From NCBI RefSeq assembly GCF_003985145.1, contig NZ_ML133532.1, positions 124,001 through 188,000 of the forward strand: DNA of 64,000 nt, read 5' to 3'. The notes beneath the pieces are model-generated. The model did no database searches, had not been told where the DNA came from, and saw nothing but the letters and a program-made list of their open reading frames with translations. The stretch comes from Rhizobium anhuiense (lineage in GTDB: Bacteria; Pseudomonadota; Alphaproteobacteria; Rhizobiales; Rhizobiaceae). Positions 47,783 through 56,985 of the stretch are shown here, one piece after another (the stretch's first letter is position 1; each line of letters begins with the position of its first letter). The translations under genes were made by a program, and so were the position numbers.

Positions 47783-48646
47783 TTAATCCATCAGGCCGCG
47801 CAAATATTGGCCATAATCGCCTTTGCCCGCTTTGGCGGCAATCTGGGCGAAGTGCTCCTTGGTGATGAAGCCTTTGGCCAGCGCGATTTCCTCCGGGCAA
47901 GCGATCTTGAAGCCCTGGCGTTTTTCGAGCGTGCGGACGAATTCGCCGGCCTCGAGCAGGCTTTCGGGCGTGCCGGTATCAAGCCAGGCATACCCGCGGC
48001 CCATCATCGAGACGCGCAGCTTCCCCCGCTCCAGATATGTCCTGTTGACATCGGTAATCTCGTATTCGCCGCGCGCCGAAGGCTTCAGATTGGCGGCGAT
48101 ATCAACGACGTCGGCATCGTAAAAATAAAGGCCGGTGACAGCCCAGTGCGATTTCGGCTTCGCCGGCTTCTCTTCAATCGATATTGCAGTCATATCGCTG
48201 CCGAATTCGACGACACCGTAACGTTCGGGATCGTGCACATGATAGGCAAATACGGTCGCGCCATCACCCTTTGAGACACCCTCTTCAAGCAGTTCGGGCA
48301 GCCCGTGGCCGAAATAGATATTGTCTCCGAGGATGAGACAGGATGGTCCGCCCGCCACGAAGTCTGCGCCGATAATATAGGCTTGGGCCAGTCCATCGGG
48401 GCTCGGCTGCACGGCATAGCTCAGAGACATGCCCCAATCGCTGCCATCACCCAGCAACCGCTGGAAAAGCGGCATATCGTGCGGGGTGGAGATGATCAGA
48501 ACCTCTCTGATGCCGGCCAGCATCAAGGTGGTCAGCGGGTAGTAGATCATCGGCTTGTCATAGATCGGAAGCAACTGCTTCGAGACCGAATGAGTCATCG
48601 GGTGCAGGCGAGTACCGCTGCCCCCCGCAAGCACAATACCTTTCAT
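47783..48646 (-). CDS. rmlA: Glucose-1-phosphate thymidylyltransferase
   Basis: Makes dTDP-glucose from glucose-1-phosphate and dTTP, first step to dTDP-L-rhamnose. 287 residues with MKGIVLAGGSGTRLHPMT at the start, PSPDGLAQAYIIG near residue 83 and LGDNIYFGHGL near 109. ATG at 48646 overlaps the rmlD stop by four bases. Last gene in the leftward rmlC-rmlB-rmlD-rmlA operon. Confidence 0.97.
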   Translation of the reverse strand: MKGIVLAGGSGTRLHPMTHSVSKQLLPIYDKPMIYYPLTTLMLAGIREVLIISTPHDMPLFQRLLGDGSDWGMSLSYAVQPSPDGLAQAYIIGADFVAGGPSCLILGDNIYFGHGLPELLEEGVSKGDGATVFAYHVHDPERYGVVEFGSDMTAISIEEKPAKPKSHWAVTGLYFYDADVVDIAANLKPSARGEYEITDVNRTYLERGKLRVSMMGRGYAWLDTGTPESLLEAGEFVRTLEKRQGFKIACPEEIALAKGFITKEHFAQIAAKAGKGDYGQYLRGLMD

Positions 48647-49536
48647 ACGGCCTCCTTCGGCTCTTCCAAGAGCTTTGTCACAACAGCTCGCGTCGATACC
48701 TGCCACTCCGGCATGCTGACGCCATAAAGGCGCTTCAACTTATCGCAGCACAATCGGGAATTGGCGGGCCGCTTCGCGGCTGTGGGGTAGTCGGCGGTCG
48801 CAATGTCCCTGACGATGACACGCCTGCCGGTCTTTTCCTCGAGAATGGACAAAATATATCGAGCAAACTCGGCCCAGTTCGTTTCGCCGCTGCCGGCCAA
48901 ATGAAAAACGCCCCGCAAGTCCGGGCTAGAGTCGCTTGACAGTCTGGCCGCTATTTTGACGATAGCCTCGGCGATGTCGTTGGCGGAGGTCGGGCAACCC
49001 AGTTGGTCGCTCACGACGCTCAGCTCGTCTCGCGTCTCCGCAAGCCTGAGCATGGTTTTCACGAAGTTATGGCCAAATGTCGAATAGACCCAGGCCGTCC
49101 GTAGGATCACATGGTTCTCATTGGCTGCGGCAACCGCATATTCGCCTTCGAGCTTCGATCTGCCGTAGACGGATACCGGTCCGACCGGGTCGCTCTCGAC
49201 ATAGCGTTCGGGCTTGTCTCCATCGAACACATAATCGGTCGAGAGATGGATGACGGGAATGGACAGCTCGGCAACTGCGGCAGCGATGGCTCCTGCGCCG
49301 TCTCGATTGATGGCGAACGCCGCCGCCTCGTCGCTTTCGGCTTTGTCGACGGCAGTGTAGGCGGCCGACGACACGACGACGTCGGGTTTGAGCTTCGCAA
49401 TGGTTTCACGCACCATAGAAGGCGCGAGCAAATCCAACTCGGGCCTGCCGATGGCGATGACCTCGATGTCAGGCGCATTCAGCGCTTGCAATGCAGACGT
49501 GACCTGGCCGCTCTTGCCTGTTACCGCGATGCGCAT
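48643..49536 (-). CDS. rmlD: dTDP-4-dehydrorhamnose reductase
   Basis: NADPH-dependent last step of dTDP-L-rhamnose synthesis. 297-residue SDR with MRIAVTGKSGQVTSAL, STDYVFDGDKPERYVESD and the catalytic YGRSKLEGE (Tyr-x3-Lys). ATG 49536 lies one base beyond the rmlB stop at 49538; coupling with rmlA by a four-base overlap. Confidence 0.96.
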   Translation of the reverse strand: MRIAVTGKSGQVTSALQALNAPDIEVIAIGRPELDLLAPSMVRETIAKLKPDVVVSSAAYTAVDKAESDEAAAFAINRDGAGAIAAAVAELSIPVIHLSTDYVFDGDKPERYVESDPVGPVSVYGRSKLEGEYAVAAANENHVILRTAWVYSTFGHNFVKTMLRLAETRDELSVVSDQLGCPTSANDIAEAIVKIAARLSSDSSPDLRGVFHLAGSGETNWAEFARYILSILEEKTGRRVIVRDIATADYPTAAKRPANSRLCCDKLKRLYGVSMPEWQVSTRAVVTKLLEEPKEAV

Positions 49537-49537
49537 C

Positions 49538-50593
49538 TCACACCTTTTTCAACACGCCAAGGCGTTCACCCGAATACACGCCCTCGCGCAGCGGCTGCCA
49601 CCACCATGCATTTTCCAGATACCAGTCGACGGTCTTGCGGATGCCGCTGTCGAAATTCTCCAGTGCTTTCCAGCCGAGTTCGGTCTCGAGCTTGGTCGCG
49701 TCGATAGCGTAGCGGGCATCGTGGCCCGGCCGATCGGTAACGTAGCTTATAAGATCGCTATGCGGCGCGCGTCCTGGCCGGACTTCATCCATGATCGCGC
49801 AGACACGCTGGACAACGTCGATGTTCCGCCGCTCGTTGCGCCCGCCGACATTGTATTTTTCGCCGAGACGGCCCCGTTGCACGATCAGCCAGAGCGCTCG
49901 TGCGTGATCGTCGACATAAAGCCAGTCGCGAATGTTGGAGCCGCTTCCGTAGACGGGCAATGGCTTCCGTTCCAGCGCATTCAATATGATGAGGGGAATG
50001 AGCTTTTCCGGGAAATGAAAAGGACCGTAATTGTTCGAACAGTTGGAAATGATCACGGGCAGGCCGTAAGTCCGCTCCCACGCCGTTGCCAGGTGATCGC
50101 TGGCCGCCTTGGATGCGGAGTAGGGAGAGGACGGATCGTAAGGCGTCGTCTCGGCAAACAGCCCGTCTTCACCCAGCGAACCGTAGACTTCGTCGGTGGA
50201 CACGTGCAGCATCCTGAATGCCGCCTTTTCGTCCGCCGGAAGGCCTTGCCAATATTGCCGCGCAGCCTCCAGCATGCTGAAGGTGCCATTTATATTCGTT
50301 TCGATAAAATCCGCCGCCCCGGTGATCGATCGGTCGACGTGGCTTTCCGCCGCCAGATGCATGACGTAATCGGGACGAAACTCCTCGAAAGCGCTGCTGA
50401 CCGCGCTTCGGTCGCAAATGTCGGCTTTGAGAAACCTGTAGTTCGGAGCATTCTCGATCGCTTTCAGCGAGGCGAGATTGCCGGCATAGGTCAGCTTGTC
50501 GATATTGAGGACGTCGGCGCCGACCTCACTGACGAGATAGCGCACCAATGCCGAACCGATGAAGCCAGCGCCACCTGTTACAAGAACACGCAT
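49538..50593 (-). CDS. rmlB: dTDP-glucose 4,6-dehydratase
   Basis: Second step of dTDP-rhamnose synthesis. 351-residue SDR: MRVLVTGGAGFIGSALVRYL, LAAESHVDRSITG, STDEVYGSLG and YSASKAASDHL (Tyr-x3-Lys), plus NCSNNYGPFHFPEKLIPL. Start ATG 50593; longer upstream reading overlaps rmlC and is rejected. Ends two bases before rmlD begins. Confidence 0.97.
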   Translation of the reverse strand: MRVLVTGGAGFIGSALVRYLVSEVGADVLNIDKLTYAGNLASLKAIENAPNYRFLKADICDRSAVSSAFEEFRPDYVMHLAAESHVDRSITGAADFIETNINGTFSMLEAARQYWQGLPADEKAAFRMLHVSTDEVYGSLGEDGLFAETTPYDPSSPYSASKAASDHLATAWERTYGLPVIISNCSNNYGPFHFPEKLIPLIILNALERKPLPVYGSGSNIRDWLYVDDHARALWLIVQRGRLGEKYNVGGRNERRNIDVVQRVCAIMDEVRPGRAPHSDLISYVTDRPGHDARYAIDATKLETELGWKALENFDSGIRKTVDWYLENAWWWQPLREGVYSGERLGVLKKV

Positions 50594-50606
50594 GAGGCCC
50601 TCCGTT

Positions 50607-51173
50607 TTACGAAAATTGAAAATATGCGGGGAGTTCGGAAAGCAATGGCTGTTTGTTGTCCTTATCAGAAAGAACGTAGGCATCCATCTGCGGCCACTCG
50701 ATCCCGATCTCGGCATCGTTCCACCGCAGGCCGCGGTCATGTTCGGCGCTGTAGGGAGCCGTGACCTTGTAACTGATGATGGTATCGGGCTGCAAAGTTA
50801 TGAACCCATGCGCAAATCCGGCCGGCACCCAAAGCTGTGAGCCATTCTCCGGCGACAGTTCTGCAGAGACCCACTTTCCGTAGGTCGGAGAGCCATGCCT
50901 GATATCGACGGCCACATCCAGGAGCGCGCCGCGCAGGCAACGCACGAGCTTGCCTTGGGCGAAGGGAGACAACTGAAAATGCAATCCCCGAACGGTCCCC
51001 GGTTGCGCTGAAAGAGACTCATTGTCCTGCACGAAAGAAACGTCGGCCACGTTAGTGCGGAACCAGGAATCTTTGAAGACTTCGCTGAAATAGCCCCTCG
51101 AGTCACCGAATCTGGCGGGAGTGATCCTTTTAACGTCCCCGATCCCCAGTTGTTCTACATTCAATGCATACAT
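50607..51173 (-). CDS. rmlC: dTDP-4-dehydrorhamnose 3,5-epimerase
   Basis: 188-residue cupin epimerase. GTVRGLHFQ (with catalytic His) near residue 54, KLVRCLRGALLDVAVDIR near 74 and the C-terminal HDRGLRWNDAEIGIEWP. Start ATG 51173 (MYALNVEQLGIGDV). First gene of the leftward rml operon; its promoter lies in the shared gap to the divergent glycosyltransferase. Confidence 0.96.
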   Translation of the reverse strand: MYALNVEQLGIGDVKRITPARFGDSRGYFSEVFKDSWFRTNVADVSFVQDNESLSAQPGTVRGLHFQLSPFAQGKLVRCLRGALLDVAVDIRHGSPTYGKWVSAELSPENGSQLWVPAGFAHGFITLQPDTIISYKVTAPYSAEHDRGLRWNDAEIGIEWPQMDAYVLSDKDNKQPLLSELPAYFQFS

Positions 51174-51550
51174 CCTTGCATTAGGCTCGATCGCTGAATT
51201 GTGACAGCAACCAACGCCGGCAATATAGCCAATCGTGCTGCTGAGCACATACCGCGCCGGGGCCTGGACAGCAAGATGAGAATCCAGTTCTGCCAGCGGA
51301 TGCGTGAAAGGTGCCGGCTCGCCTCTATCCGAGACGGCAAGGTGCCTTTGGAGTGGCATAACCGCTGCTGCCAGCGAGAATTCACGCCCGACATGCTTTG
51401 AATTTCAGTTGGCGCTTGGCAGAGGTGACGATCATGCTTTATGGCGCACGCTGGCACATCGACCGCACGGGGTTGCGATATGTGTGGTGAAACAGCGGAT
51501 CGACAAATCGCCGGGCGCCCCGTTATACGAGCTGGATCGGAGTTATTCAG
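51174..51550. other. Divergent promoter region, rmlC and glycosyltransferase
   Basis: 377 bases without a supported gene. It must hold the promoters of the rml operon (left) and of the glycosyltransferase (right). I could not pick out a convincing -35/-10 pair or operator. A GGAG at 51539-51542 serves the TTG start at 51551. Confidence 0.4.
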
Positions 51551-52462
51551 TTGATAGAAATTCTTTGCGCGACCTATAATGGAATGCGCTATCTTCGAGA
51601 GCAGATTGCATCCATTGAGGCGCAGACGCTCACCGACTGGCATGTGACGTTCTTCGACGACGGCTCAACGGATGGTACCGTCGAAATGCTCGAAGCTCTG
51701 GTTGCAAAGGATGCGCGCTTCCGCTTGACACGAAATCCCGTCAATCTCGGCTTTTGCGGTAACTTCCTCAACAACCTTTCGAATCTCAAAAGTGCTGACG
51801 CTTATGCGTTCTGCGACCAGGATGACATTTGGTATCCGGACAAACTCGAACGTGCGTTCGACTGGCTGTCGCGGATCGACCCTGGCACACCGGCAGTTTA
51901 TTTCGCTCGGACCGAAATTGTCGATGAACAACTCAATCATGCAGGCATGTCGCCCGAGTTCAAACTCGAACCAAGTTTTCGCAACGCCCTGGTCCAGAGC
52001 ATCGGTGGAGGCAACACCATGATGTTCAATCAGGCGGCAAGGGACCTTGTGGTCAACACATTGCCGAAAACACGTCTCATTTCCCACGACTGGTGGTTCT
52101 ATATTGTTGTGTCAGGCTGCGGCGGCGAGGTCAGATACGATTCGGAACCGGTGTTGAAATACCGTCAGCACGCCACCAACCTGGTTGGCGCCAACAACGG
52201 TATCTCAATGCAAGTCGCCAGATTGTGGATGGCTTTTCGCGGGCAATGGCGTGCGTGGAACACGGCTCACGAAGAGGCGATCAAGACCTTCGAGGATCGT
52301 CTTACCCCCGAAAATCGCACCGCTTTCCATGCTTTTCAGCGGGCTCGCAACGGTGGTTGGCCCTTTGAGAGATTGTCGGTGCTCAAGCGAACCGGGATAA
52401 AGCGCCAAAGCACGCTCCAGACCAAATTTCTTCCCATCCTCGCTCTCCTGAACAGATTGTAG
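51551..52462 (+). CDS. Family 2 glycosyltransferase
   Basis: 303-residue GT-A glycosyltransferase: IEILCATYNGMRYLREQIAS at the start, FFDDGSTDGTVEMLE near residue 36, DxD-type FCDQDDIWYPDKLE near 88, and SHDWWFYIVVSG near 178. It resembles rhamnosyl/galactosyl transferases of O-antigen clusters. Starts at TTG 51551 with GGAG eight bases before it; no ATG fits the fold. Divergent from rmlC, so dTDP-rhamnose is a plausible donor. Confidence 0.85.
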   Translation: MIEILCATYNGMRYLREQIASIEAQTLTDWHVTFFDDGSTDGTVEMLEALVAKDARFRLTRNPVNLGFCGNFLNNLSNLKSADAYAFCDQDDIWYPDKLERAFDWLSRIDPGTPAVYFARTEIVDEQLNHAGMSPEFKLEPSFRNALVQSIGGGNTMMFNQAARDLVVNTLPKTRLISHDWWFYIVVSGCGGEVRYDSEPVLKYRQHATNLVGANNGISMQVARLWMAFRGQWRAWNTAHEEAIKTFEDRLTPENRTAFHAFQRARNGGWPFERLSVLKRTGIKRQSTLQTKFLPILALLNRL

Positions 52463-52607
52463 GCGTCGGCTTCTTATCTTCGGCTTCGAAGGAAGCAGGC
52501 CTCTTGAGGCAGGTAAACGCAACGTCGCGTTTAAGTTAGAAGGCACAGCGATATCGGCCTTGTTGTCTTTGAGCGAGAGACGTCGATAGCAGTCACTGGA
52601 TCGAGAT

Positions 52608-53906
52608 TTAGCCCCGAACGACGGGCGCAAAGCCTGTGCTGCCGCGATCCGCACAAATGAGGGCGACGAGGTAGGCGAAGATCGGATCCAGAGCCTTCTG
52701 ATTGAACATGATGCCAAAGCTGCCCGTGATCACGTAGCTGCTGACGAGCAGAAGAGCGAGCGCGATGGAGATGTCCCGGCCCGGCCCCGCTTCTTTTCTC
52801 CACGCGCCTATCACGGGCGTCATGAGCATCAGGCAAAGCGCTGCAATGCCGAAAACGCCGGCGTCGATTCCTGCGGTCAGAAAGCCGTTGTGAACATGCG
52901 AGAAGGGCAGCTGCGGCCTTATGTTATCGGGAAGTTCCGCCAGGACCGAAGCCATCCGGTTTTGCGGACCATAACCCGTCAACGGGTCCTTACGGATTGC
53001 CGATAGCGCGCCTTTGTACAAAGCGATCCGCGCGCTGAGCGATGTAATCTCGCCGTCGCTGCGTTCGAGTGTTGTCAGGTCTCCCTGGAGCGCCTGGATG
53101 CGATCGAGGATTTGGCCGCTGCCCAAGGCGACAATTCCCGCCAACAGCAGGGAGCCGGTAATTGCCAGGCTGCGCAAACTCAGATGGAAGCTGTGTTTGC
53201 GAAAATACCAGAGAAAGATGACGATATGGACGGGAATGACCAGCCAGGCTGAGCGCGTTCCCGAAAGCAGCACGCAGCCGAGACCCGCGGCATATCCCAA
53301 TATCGCAATTCTTTGCTCTACGCTTCTGGGAGATTGAACGTTGAGAAGCGCAATGCCGCCGAAAAGAACGCCTATGACTCCGAGGAGTGCAGCGTTCGAA
53401 GTTCCCGCCTCTGCCCTCGGCATCAGAAAGATGATCTGCAGCAGACTGAAAAGAAAGGTAAGGATCATGCCGATACCGGCGCCGAGGATAAAGAGTGGCA
53501 CGAGACGGCCATCGGGAGAGTGGCGCATCCGCGGCAAGATCAGCCAGACCGAAAAGAAAGGCAGGAGCCGGAATATCCAGTCCAGTTCCTCGGAGTAAGG
53601 TGGATTGATGAATATGCTCGCGATCATCACCAATGGGTAGATCGACATGCCGATGGCAACCAGCCGGTCGGATCTCGACAGGTTCAACGCAAGGCGGCCA
53701 GTCGCCAGACAATAGATGCCCCACACCATGGACGCGAGGAGGATGAAGGAGTTGAAGTTCGACGAAAGTCCTGGAAGGATTGCAAAGGCAAAGACCGCAA
53801 TGCGGTTATTTCGGTCGAGCGAATCTCCCGTCCCATTCTCGGGACCAAGAACCGCTATTTTGAGTTGTCTGAAGTAATTCAATTTGCCGGTCCTGACCGT
53901 GCCCAC
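52608..53906 (-). CDS. O-antigen ligase/polymerase-like membrane protein
   Basis: 432-residue membrane protein with about 10-12 helices (for example IAVFAFAILPGLSSNFNSFI, MILTFLFSLLQIIFLMP) and the Wzy_C-type periplasmic loop with LSGTRSAWLVIPVHIVIF and HVHNGFLTAGIDAGVFGIA near residue 345. The HxHN region is characteristic of WaaL/Wzy proteins that transfer or polymerise O-antigen from undecaprenyl carriers. Starts at GTG 53906. Ligase versus polymerase cannot be separated by sequence. Confidence 0.82.
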   Translation of the reverse strand: MGTVRTGKLNYFRQLKIAVLGPENGTGDSLDRNNRIAVFAFAILPGLSSNFNSFILLASMVWGIYCLATGRLALNLSRSDRLVAIGMSIYPLVMIASIFINPPYSEELDWIFRLLPFFSVWLILPRMRHSPDGRLVPLFILGAGIGMILTFLFSLLQIIFLMPRAEAGTSNAALLGVIGVLFGGIALLNVQSPRSVEQRIAILGYAAGLGCVLLSGTRSAWLVIPVHIVIFLWYFRKHSFHLSLRSLAITGSLLLAGIVALGSGQILDRIQALQGDLTTLERSDGEITSLSARIALYKGALSAIRKDPLTGYGPQNRMASVLAELPDNIRPQLPFSHVHNGFLTAGIDAGVFGIAALCLMLMTPVIGAWRKEAGPGRDISIALALLLVSSYVITGSFGIMFNQKALDPIFAYLVALICADRGSTGFAPVVRG

Positions 53907-54509
53907 GCTGCCTCGCTAAGGATCGTGGTCACCGCTGTCAAGCTGTGGATGTCGGTGCAATCTATGGCTTTATTCAACGTTGTATTCCGGCAACAGGAAG
54001 TCTGGATGAACGTGTTTCTATTCGATGACGGGCGGCAAGCGTATGCGACAATTGGGCCAGCTTTGCCAGAAAACACGCCTGAGGTGCGCTTGATTTGAAA
54101 ATTTGATCGTCAAACGGCATGATCGATGCCCTACCAGAGCGACAGGCCACTGTCCTCTGAAAAGCCGCAGACCGGCAGTGGCGATGGGATAGTCGAGGCA
54201 GGCCGCCGACAGAGAGCATCGAAGGTTCTGGCCCCAGCTTTTCACAGATGTGCCTTGAGCTTTGCGCCAAGGAATGGGTCTGCCTTGCAACGCCGCCTGG
54301 AAAGGTCGTAGCCCTCTCCAGGCGTGATCGCGTATCGGGACACAAAGCGATATGCGTGGCGCCGGTTCGATTCCGCTCAAGGCGGGATATCTGAGGAGGT
54401 ACTGAATGACGATGAATGCCCATCCTGCTGATCATCGCTGACACGACGAATGTTTTGACGACAAGCGCCCGCATGCGGGTGTTCTCATGGCGCCTTACCG
54501 TGAGGAGAT
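53907..54509. other. Gap without a convincing gene, perhaps decayed sequence
   Basis: About 600 bases within an otherwise dense cluster. Frames on both strands have poor codon use and no recognisable domain. A good ribosome site, GAGGAGG, at about 54391-54397 leads only into an 11-codon frame (MTMNAHPADHR) starting at 54406 and then stops, which looks like a broken gene start. Confidence 0.4.
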
Positions 54510-55187
54510 CTAAATCTCTCCAAAATGTTCGCTCAGCACTGCAGGAAGCTCGTCAAGATCGAGAATCGTCTTATGGCCGTCGTATGACTTCTCCGCCCTT
54601 ACACAAGCATGCGCTCCGGTGAGTACGCGAACTGTTAATGCGCCCAAGGGGTTAAGTCCGACGAAATCCTTCGCCGGATTATCGCCCACATAGACAAGGT
54701 CGCGCCAAGTGCACCCTTCCAGATCGAGAATACGCTGGAAGCATAGCGTCGAGGGTTTGGCTGCCGCTCGTCCGAAGCGATGTGTGATGAAAACCCGGCG
54801 GAATTCCGGCCAAAGACCAAGCGCATCGACCTTGTTACGTTGAACGATCTTATGGCCGTCGGTGACGAGGTACAGCGGAACGCGTCCGCCAAAACGGCTA
54901 AGCATTCTGCTGCCGGACGGCCATAGTTCCAGGTTTGGCCGGTGATGCCGATAGACCTTGACGCATTCAGCTACACGTGCGCGTGACCACTTCCCGTGGC
55001 TTTCGAGCCAGCGGTCAAAGACCTTGCCCCGGCCTTCGACGGTCAAGGTCTCTCTTAAGGTAGCGAGGGAAGGTTCTGCGTCCCATCCCCAACGGGCGTG
55101 GCCGTGGGATGCGACTGCTGCCAAGCCGCTATCGACGAACTTTGATTCGTCATAGAGCGTGTCGTCGAGATCAAAGATCAGGATCAT
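54510..55187 (-). CDS. HAD-family phosphatase-like protein
   Basis: 225 residues with all four HAD motifs: FDLDDTLYDE (motif I) at 4-13, YLVTDGHKIVQRNKV (motif II) near 106, AAAKPSTLCFQRIL (motif III Lys) near 142, YVGDNPAKDFVGLN (motif IV) near 166. A soluble phosphatase or phosphotransferase. The start overlaps the end of the ATP-grasp gene by 17 bases, so both act in one pathway. The substrate is probably a sugar phosphate, perhaps the NulO 9-phosphate; this is inference. Confidence 0.82.
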   Translation of the reverse strand: MILIFDLDDTLYDESKFVDSGLAAVASHGHARWGWDAEPSLATLRETLTVEGRGKVFDRWLESHGKWSRARVAECVKVYRHHRPNLELWPSGSRMLSRFGGRVPLYLVTDGHKIVQRNKVDALGLWPEFRRVFITHRFGRAAAKPSTLCFQRILDLEGCTWRDLVYVGDNPAKDFVGLNPLGALTVRVLTGAHACVRAEKSYDGHKTILDLDELPAVLSEHFGEI

Positions 55188-56130
55188 AGATCAAAATATC
55201 CCGTGGAAACCGCACCTGGCGAACTTCTCTAGAGTCTCGCACGAACGCCGGCAGTATGCTTTCAGGCATAACTGCTTCGAGAATAGACCAGAAAAGAAGG
55301 TCGAGTCCCACAGCGATTGACGTTGTGGAGGCCCCTCCGAAGCGAGGATTGGTCTCGATGATGGCCAACCCACCATCCGCTACAATCGCTTGCATCACAA
55401 CAGGGCCGGACAAGCCGAGAGCTTCAAGAGCCGAGGTCGCTAAGGTCTCCAACTCGATGGCACGAAAGGTGGTCGTAACATGGCTCTCGCCATTCAGCAC
55501 GCGGTCACGCCTGCGCAGCACCAAGCCGTGCACGTGACCCGATCGGTTTAGCCAGGCATCGATGCTGATTTCGGGACCCTTTGCGAAAGGCTGGAAGATC
55601 GGACAAGACAATGATGCCGCATGGGCGCGCGCGGCACGCACATCGAGATCGAGGCCTAAGCCAATTGAACCTGCTCCATACCGTTCTTTGACGACCAGAC
55701 GGCTCGTTCCGAACGGGTTTGGCGTTGGTGCTGCGGGAATTACCGGAAGACCCAGCGACGAACCGCTCTCTGCAAATGCCAGTTTGTCCACGCAGCGCGA
55801 AATTGCATCAGGAGCCGACACGATGACGGCGACCCCAGCTTCGGCAAAACGGGCCTTGTGCCGGGACCAGAACAATAGCTCACCATCCCGGCTAGGAAGA
55901 ATCGCCCGGATGCCCCGCGCGATGCATCCTTCGAGCAAGCTATCGATATAAGCTTCCTCGGTTCGTGGCATAGCCCAGAAGTGGTCCGCAATATACCGGG
56001 AGGGGGACTCTGGATCGACGTCTCCCGCGATCACCTCCGCTTTCGGATCGATCCGGCAGACCGCTTCCTTCAAAGCAAGAAGCAAGGGCGCCTTGCGGGA
56101 AGCAGAGGTCAGCAGAACTCTGAGTGGCAC
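55171..56130 (-). CDS. ATP-grasp enzyme (CarB/PylC-like)
   Basis: 319-residue ATP-grasp ligase with a pre-ATP-grasp start (PLRVLLTSASRKAPLLLALK), SRDGELLFWSRHKARFAE near residue 80, VVKERYGAGSIGLGLDLD near 146, and the metal-binding IIETNPRFGGASTTS near 254. It forms an acyl-phosphate intermediate to join a carboxylate to an amine or thiol. GTG start at 56130 with AAGGA upstream. In this context it may attach an amino-acid or acyl group to a sugar. Confidence 0.8.
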   Translation of the reverse strand: MPLRVLLTSASRKAPLLLALKEAVCRIDPKAEVIAGDVDPESPSRYIADHFWAMPRTEEAYIDSLLEGCIARGIRAILPSRDGELLFWSRHKARFAEAGVAVIVSAPDAISRCVDKLAFAESGSSLGLPVIPAAPTPNPFGTSRLVVKERYGAGSIGLGLDLDVRAARAHAASLSCPIFQPFAKGPEISIDAWLNRSGHVHGLVLRRRDRVLNGESHVTTTFRAIELETLATSALEALGLSGPVVMQAIVADGGLAIIETNPRFGGASTTSIAVGLDLLFWSILEAVMPESILPAFVRDSREVRQVRFPRDILIYDPDL

Positions 56131-56229
56131 TAAGTTTATCCTTCCATTGGCAGGCCGTCGGCGTAGGCCAATGCCTCCCTCGGGTCATCGGCTCGCGGAA
56201 GCACACGATGGGTAGTGACGCGAATTACA

Positions 56230-56985
56230 TTATTCTATCACCAGATACGAAGTCAGCGGATTTGCCGGATCGCGCCGGATCGCATAGCGCGACAGGCCCA
56301 GAACCTCACGCAGGGCCAGCGTCTCTCCAGGAAACTCCGGCATGTTGAGTTCGTCGAAAGCCAGTACGCTACCCTTGGTCAGATACGGCAGAATTGCTTC
56401 AAGGCAATCGCGCGTCGGAACGTATAGGTCGAAGTCGAAATAGGCTAGCGCCACGATCGTCTCGGGCCGCGCCTTGAGATAGGCAGGAACAGTCTGTGTT
56501 GCATCCCCGCGGACCAACTCGTGCTTTTTCTTGTGAGGGATAGGCGCGTTCTGGGTATGGAAATCGAGTATGCTTTCGAGTTCCATCTCCCAGTTTGCAG
56601 CAACACCGTAGTCACCCGGCAGGACATTTCCGCCGTCCTCCGCCGCAACCGATGGAAAGCCCTCAAAAGTATCAAAGCCGATAATTTTGCGATTATAGTT
56701 GTAAGGCTCGTGGATGCCGCGAAGATTGGAGAACAAGGCCATGTTCTGTCCCCAGCGCACGCCAAATTCCATAATCACGCCGTGCACCGGGAGGATCATT
56801 TGGTAGAGTTGCTGCATGAAATTTATTCGCGACAAGGTTTGACGCGTCAGGTAGAGGCCGAGATTGTCCAAAAGCTCGCGGTCCGGCACGGCCGAGCCTC
56901 GCAAGCCGTCTACGAGTGCCTGCTTTCGATCAGTTTCTCTCTGCGTCGAACCGACGAGGGTCCGGATAGAGCGATCTTCAGTCAT
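56230..56985 (-). CDS. TylF/MycF-family sugar O-methyltransferase
   Basis: 251-residue SAM-dependent enzyme: SAM-site VIMEFGVRWGQNMALFSNL near residue 70, GFDTFEGFPSVA near 103, and the metal-binding YFDFDLYVPTRDCLEAILPY, GSVLAFDELNMPEFPGET. TylF-family members O-methylate 6-deoxyhexoses. Start ATG overlaps the preceding methyltransferase stop by four bases. Methylated rhamnose or NulO in the O-antigen is the natural guess. Confidence 0.8.
   Translation of the reverse strand: MTEDRSIRTLVGSTQRETDRKQALVDGLRGSAVPDRELLDNLGLYLTRQTLSRINFMQQLYQMILPVHGVIMEFGVRWGQNMALFSNLRGIHEPYNYNRKIIGFDTFEGFPSVAAEDGGNVLPGDYGVAANWEMELESILDFHTQNAPIPHKKKHELVRGDATQTVPAYLKARPETIVALAYFDFDLYVPTRDCLEAILPYLTKGSVLAFDELNMPEFPGETLALREVLGLSRYAIRRDPANPLTSYLVIE

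Noticed and set aside
53974..54474. 166-codon minus-strand frame between the Wzy-like and HAD genes
   Set aside because: Composition is unlike a real protein, with no domain and no ribosome site; treated as part of a gene-free gap.
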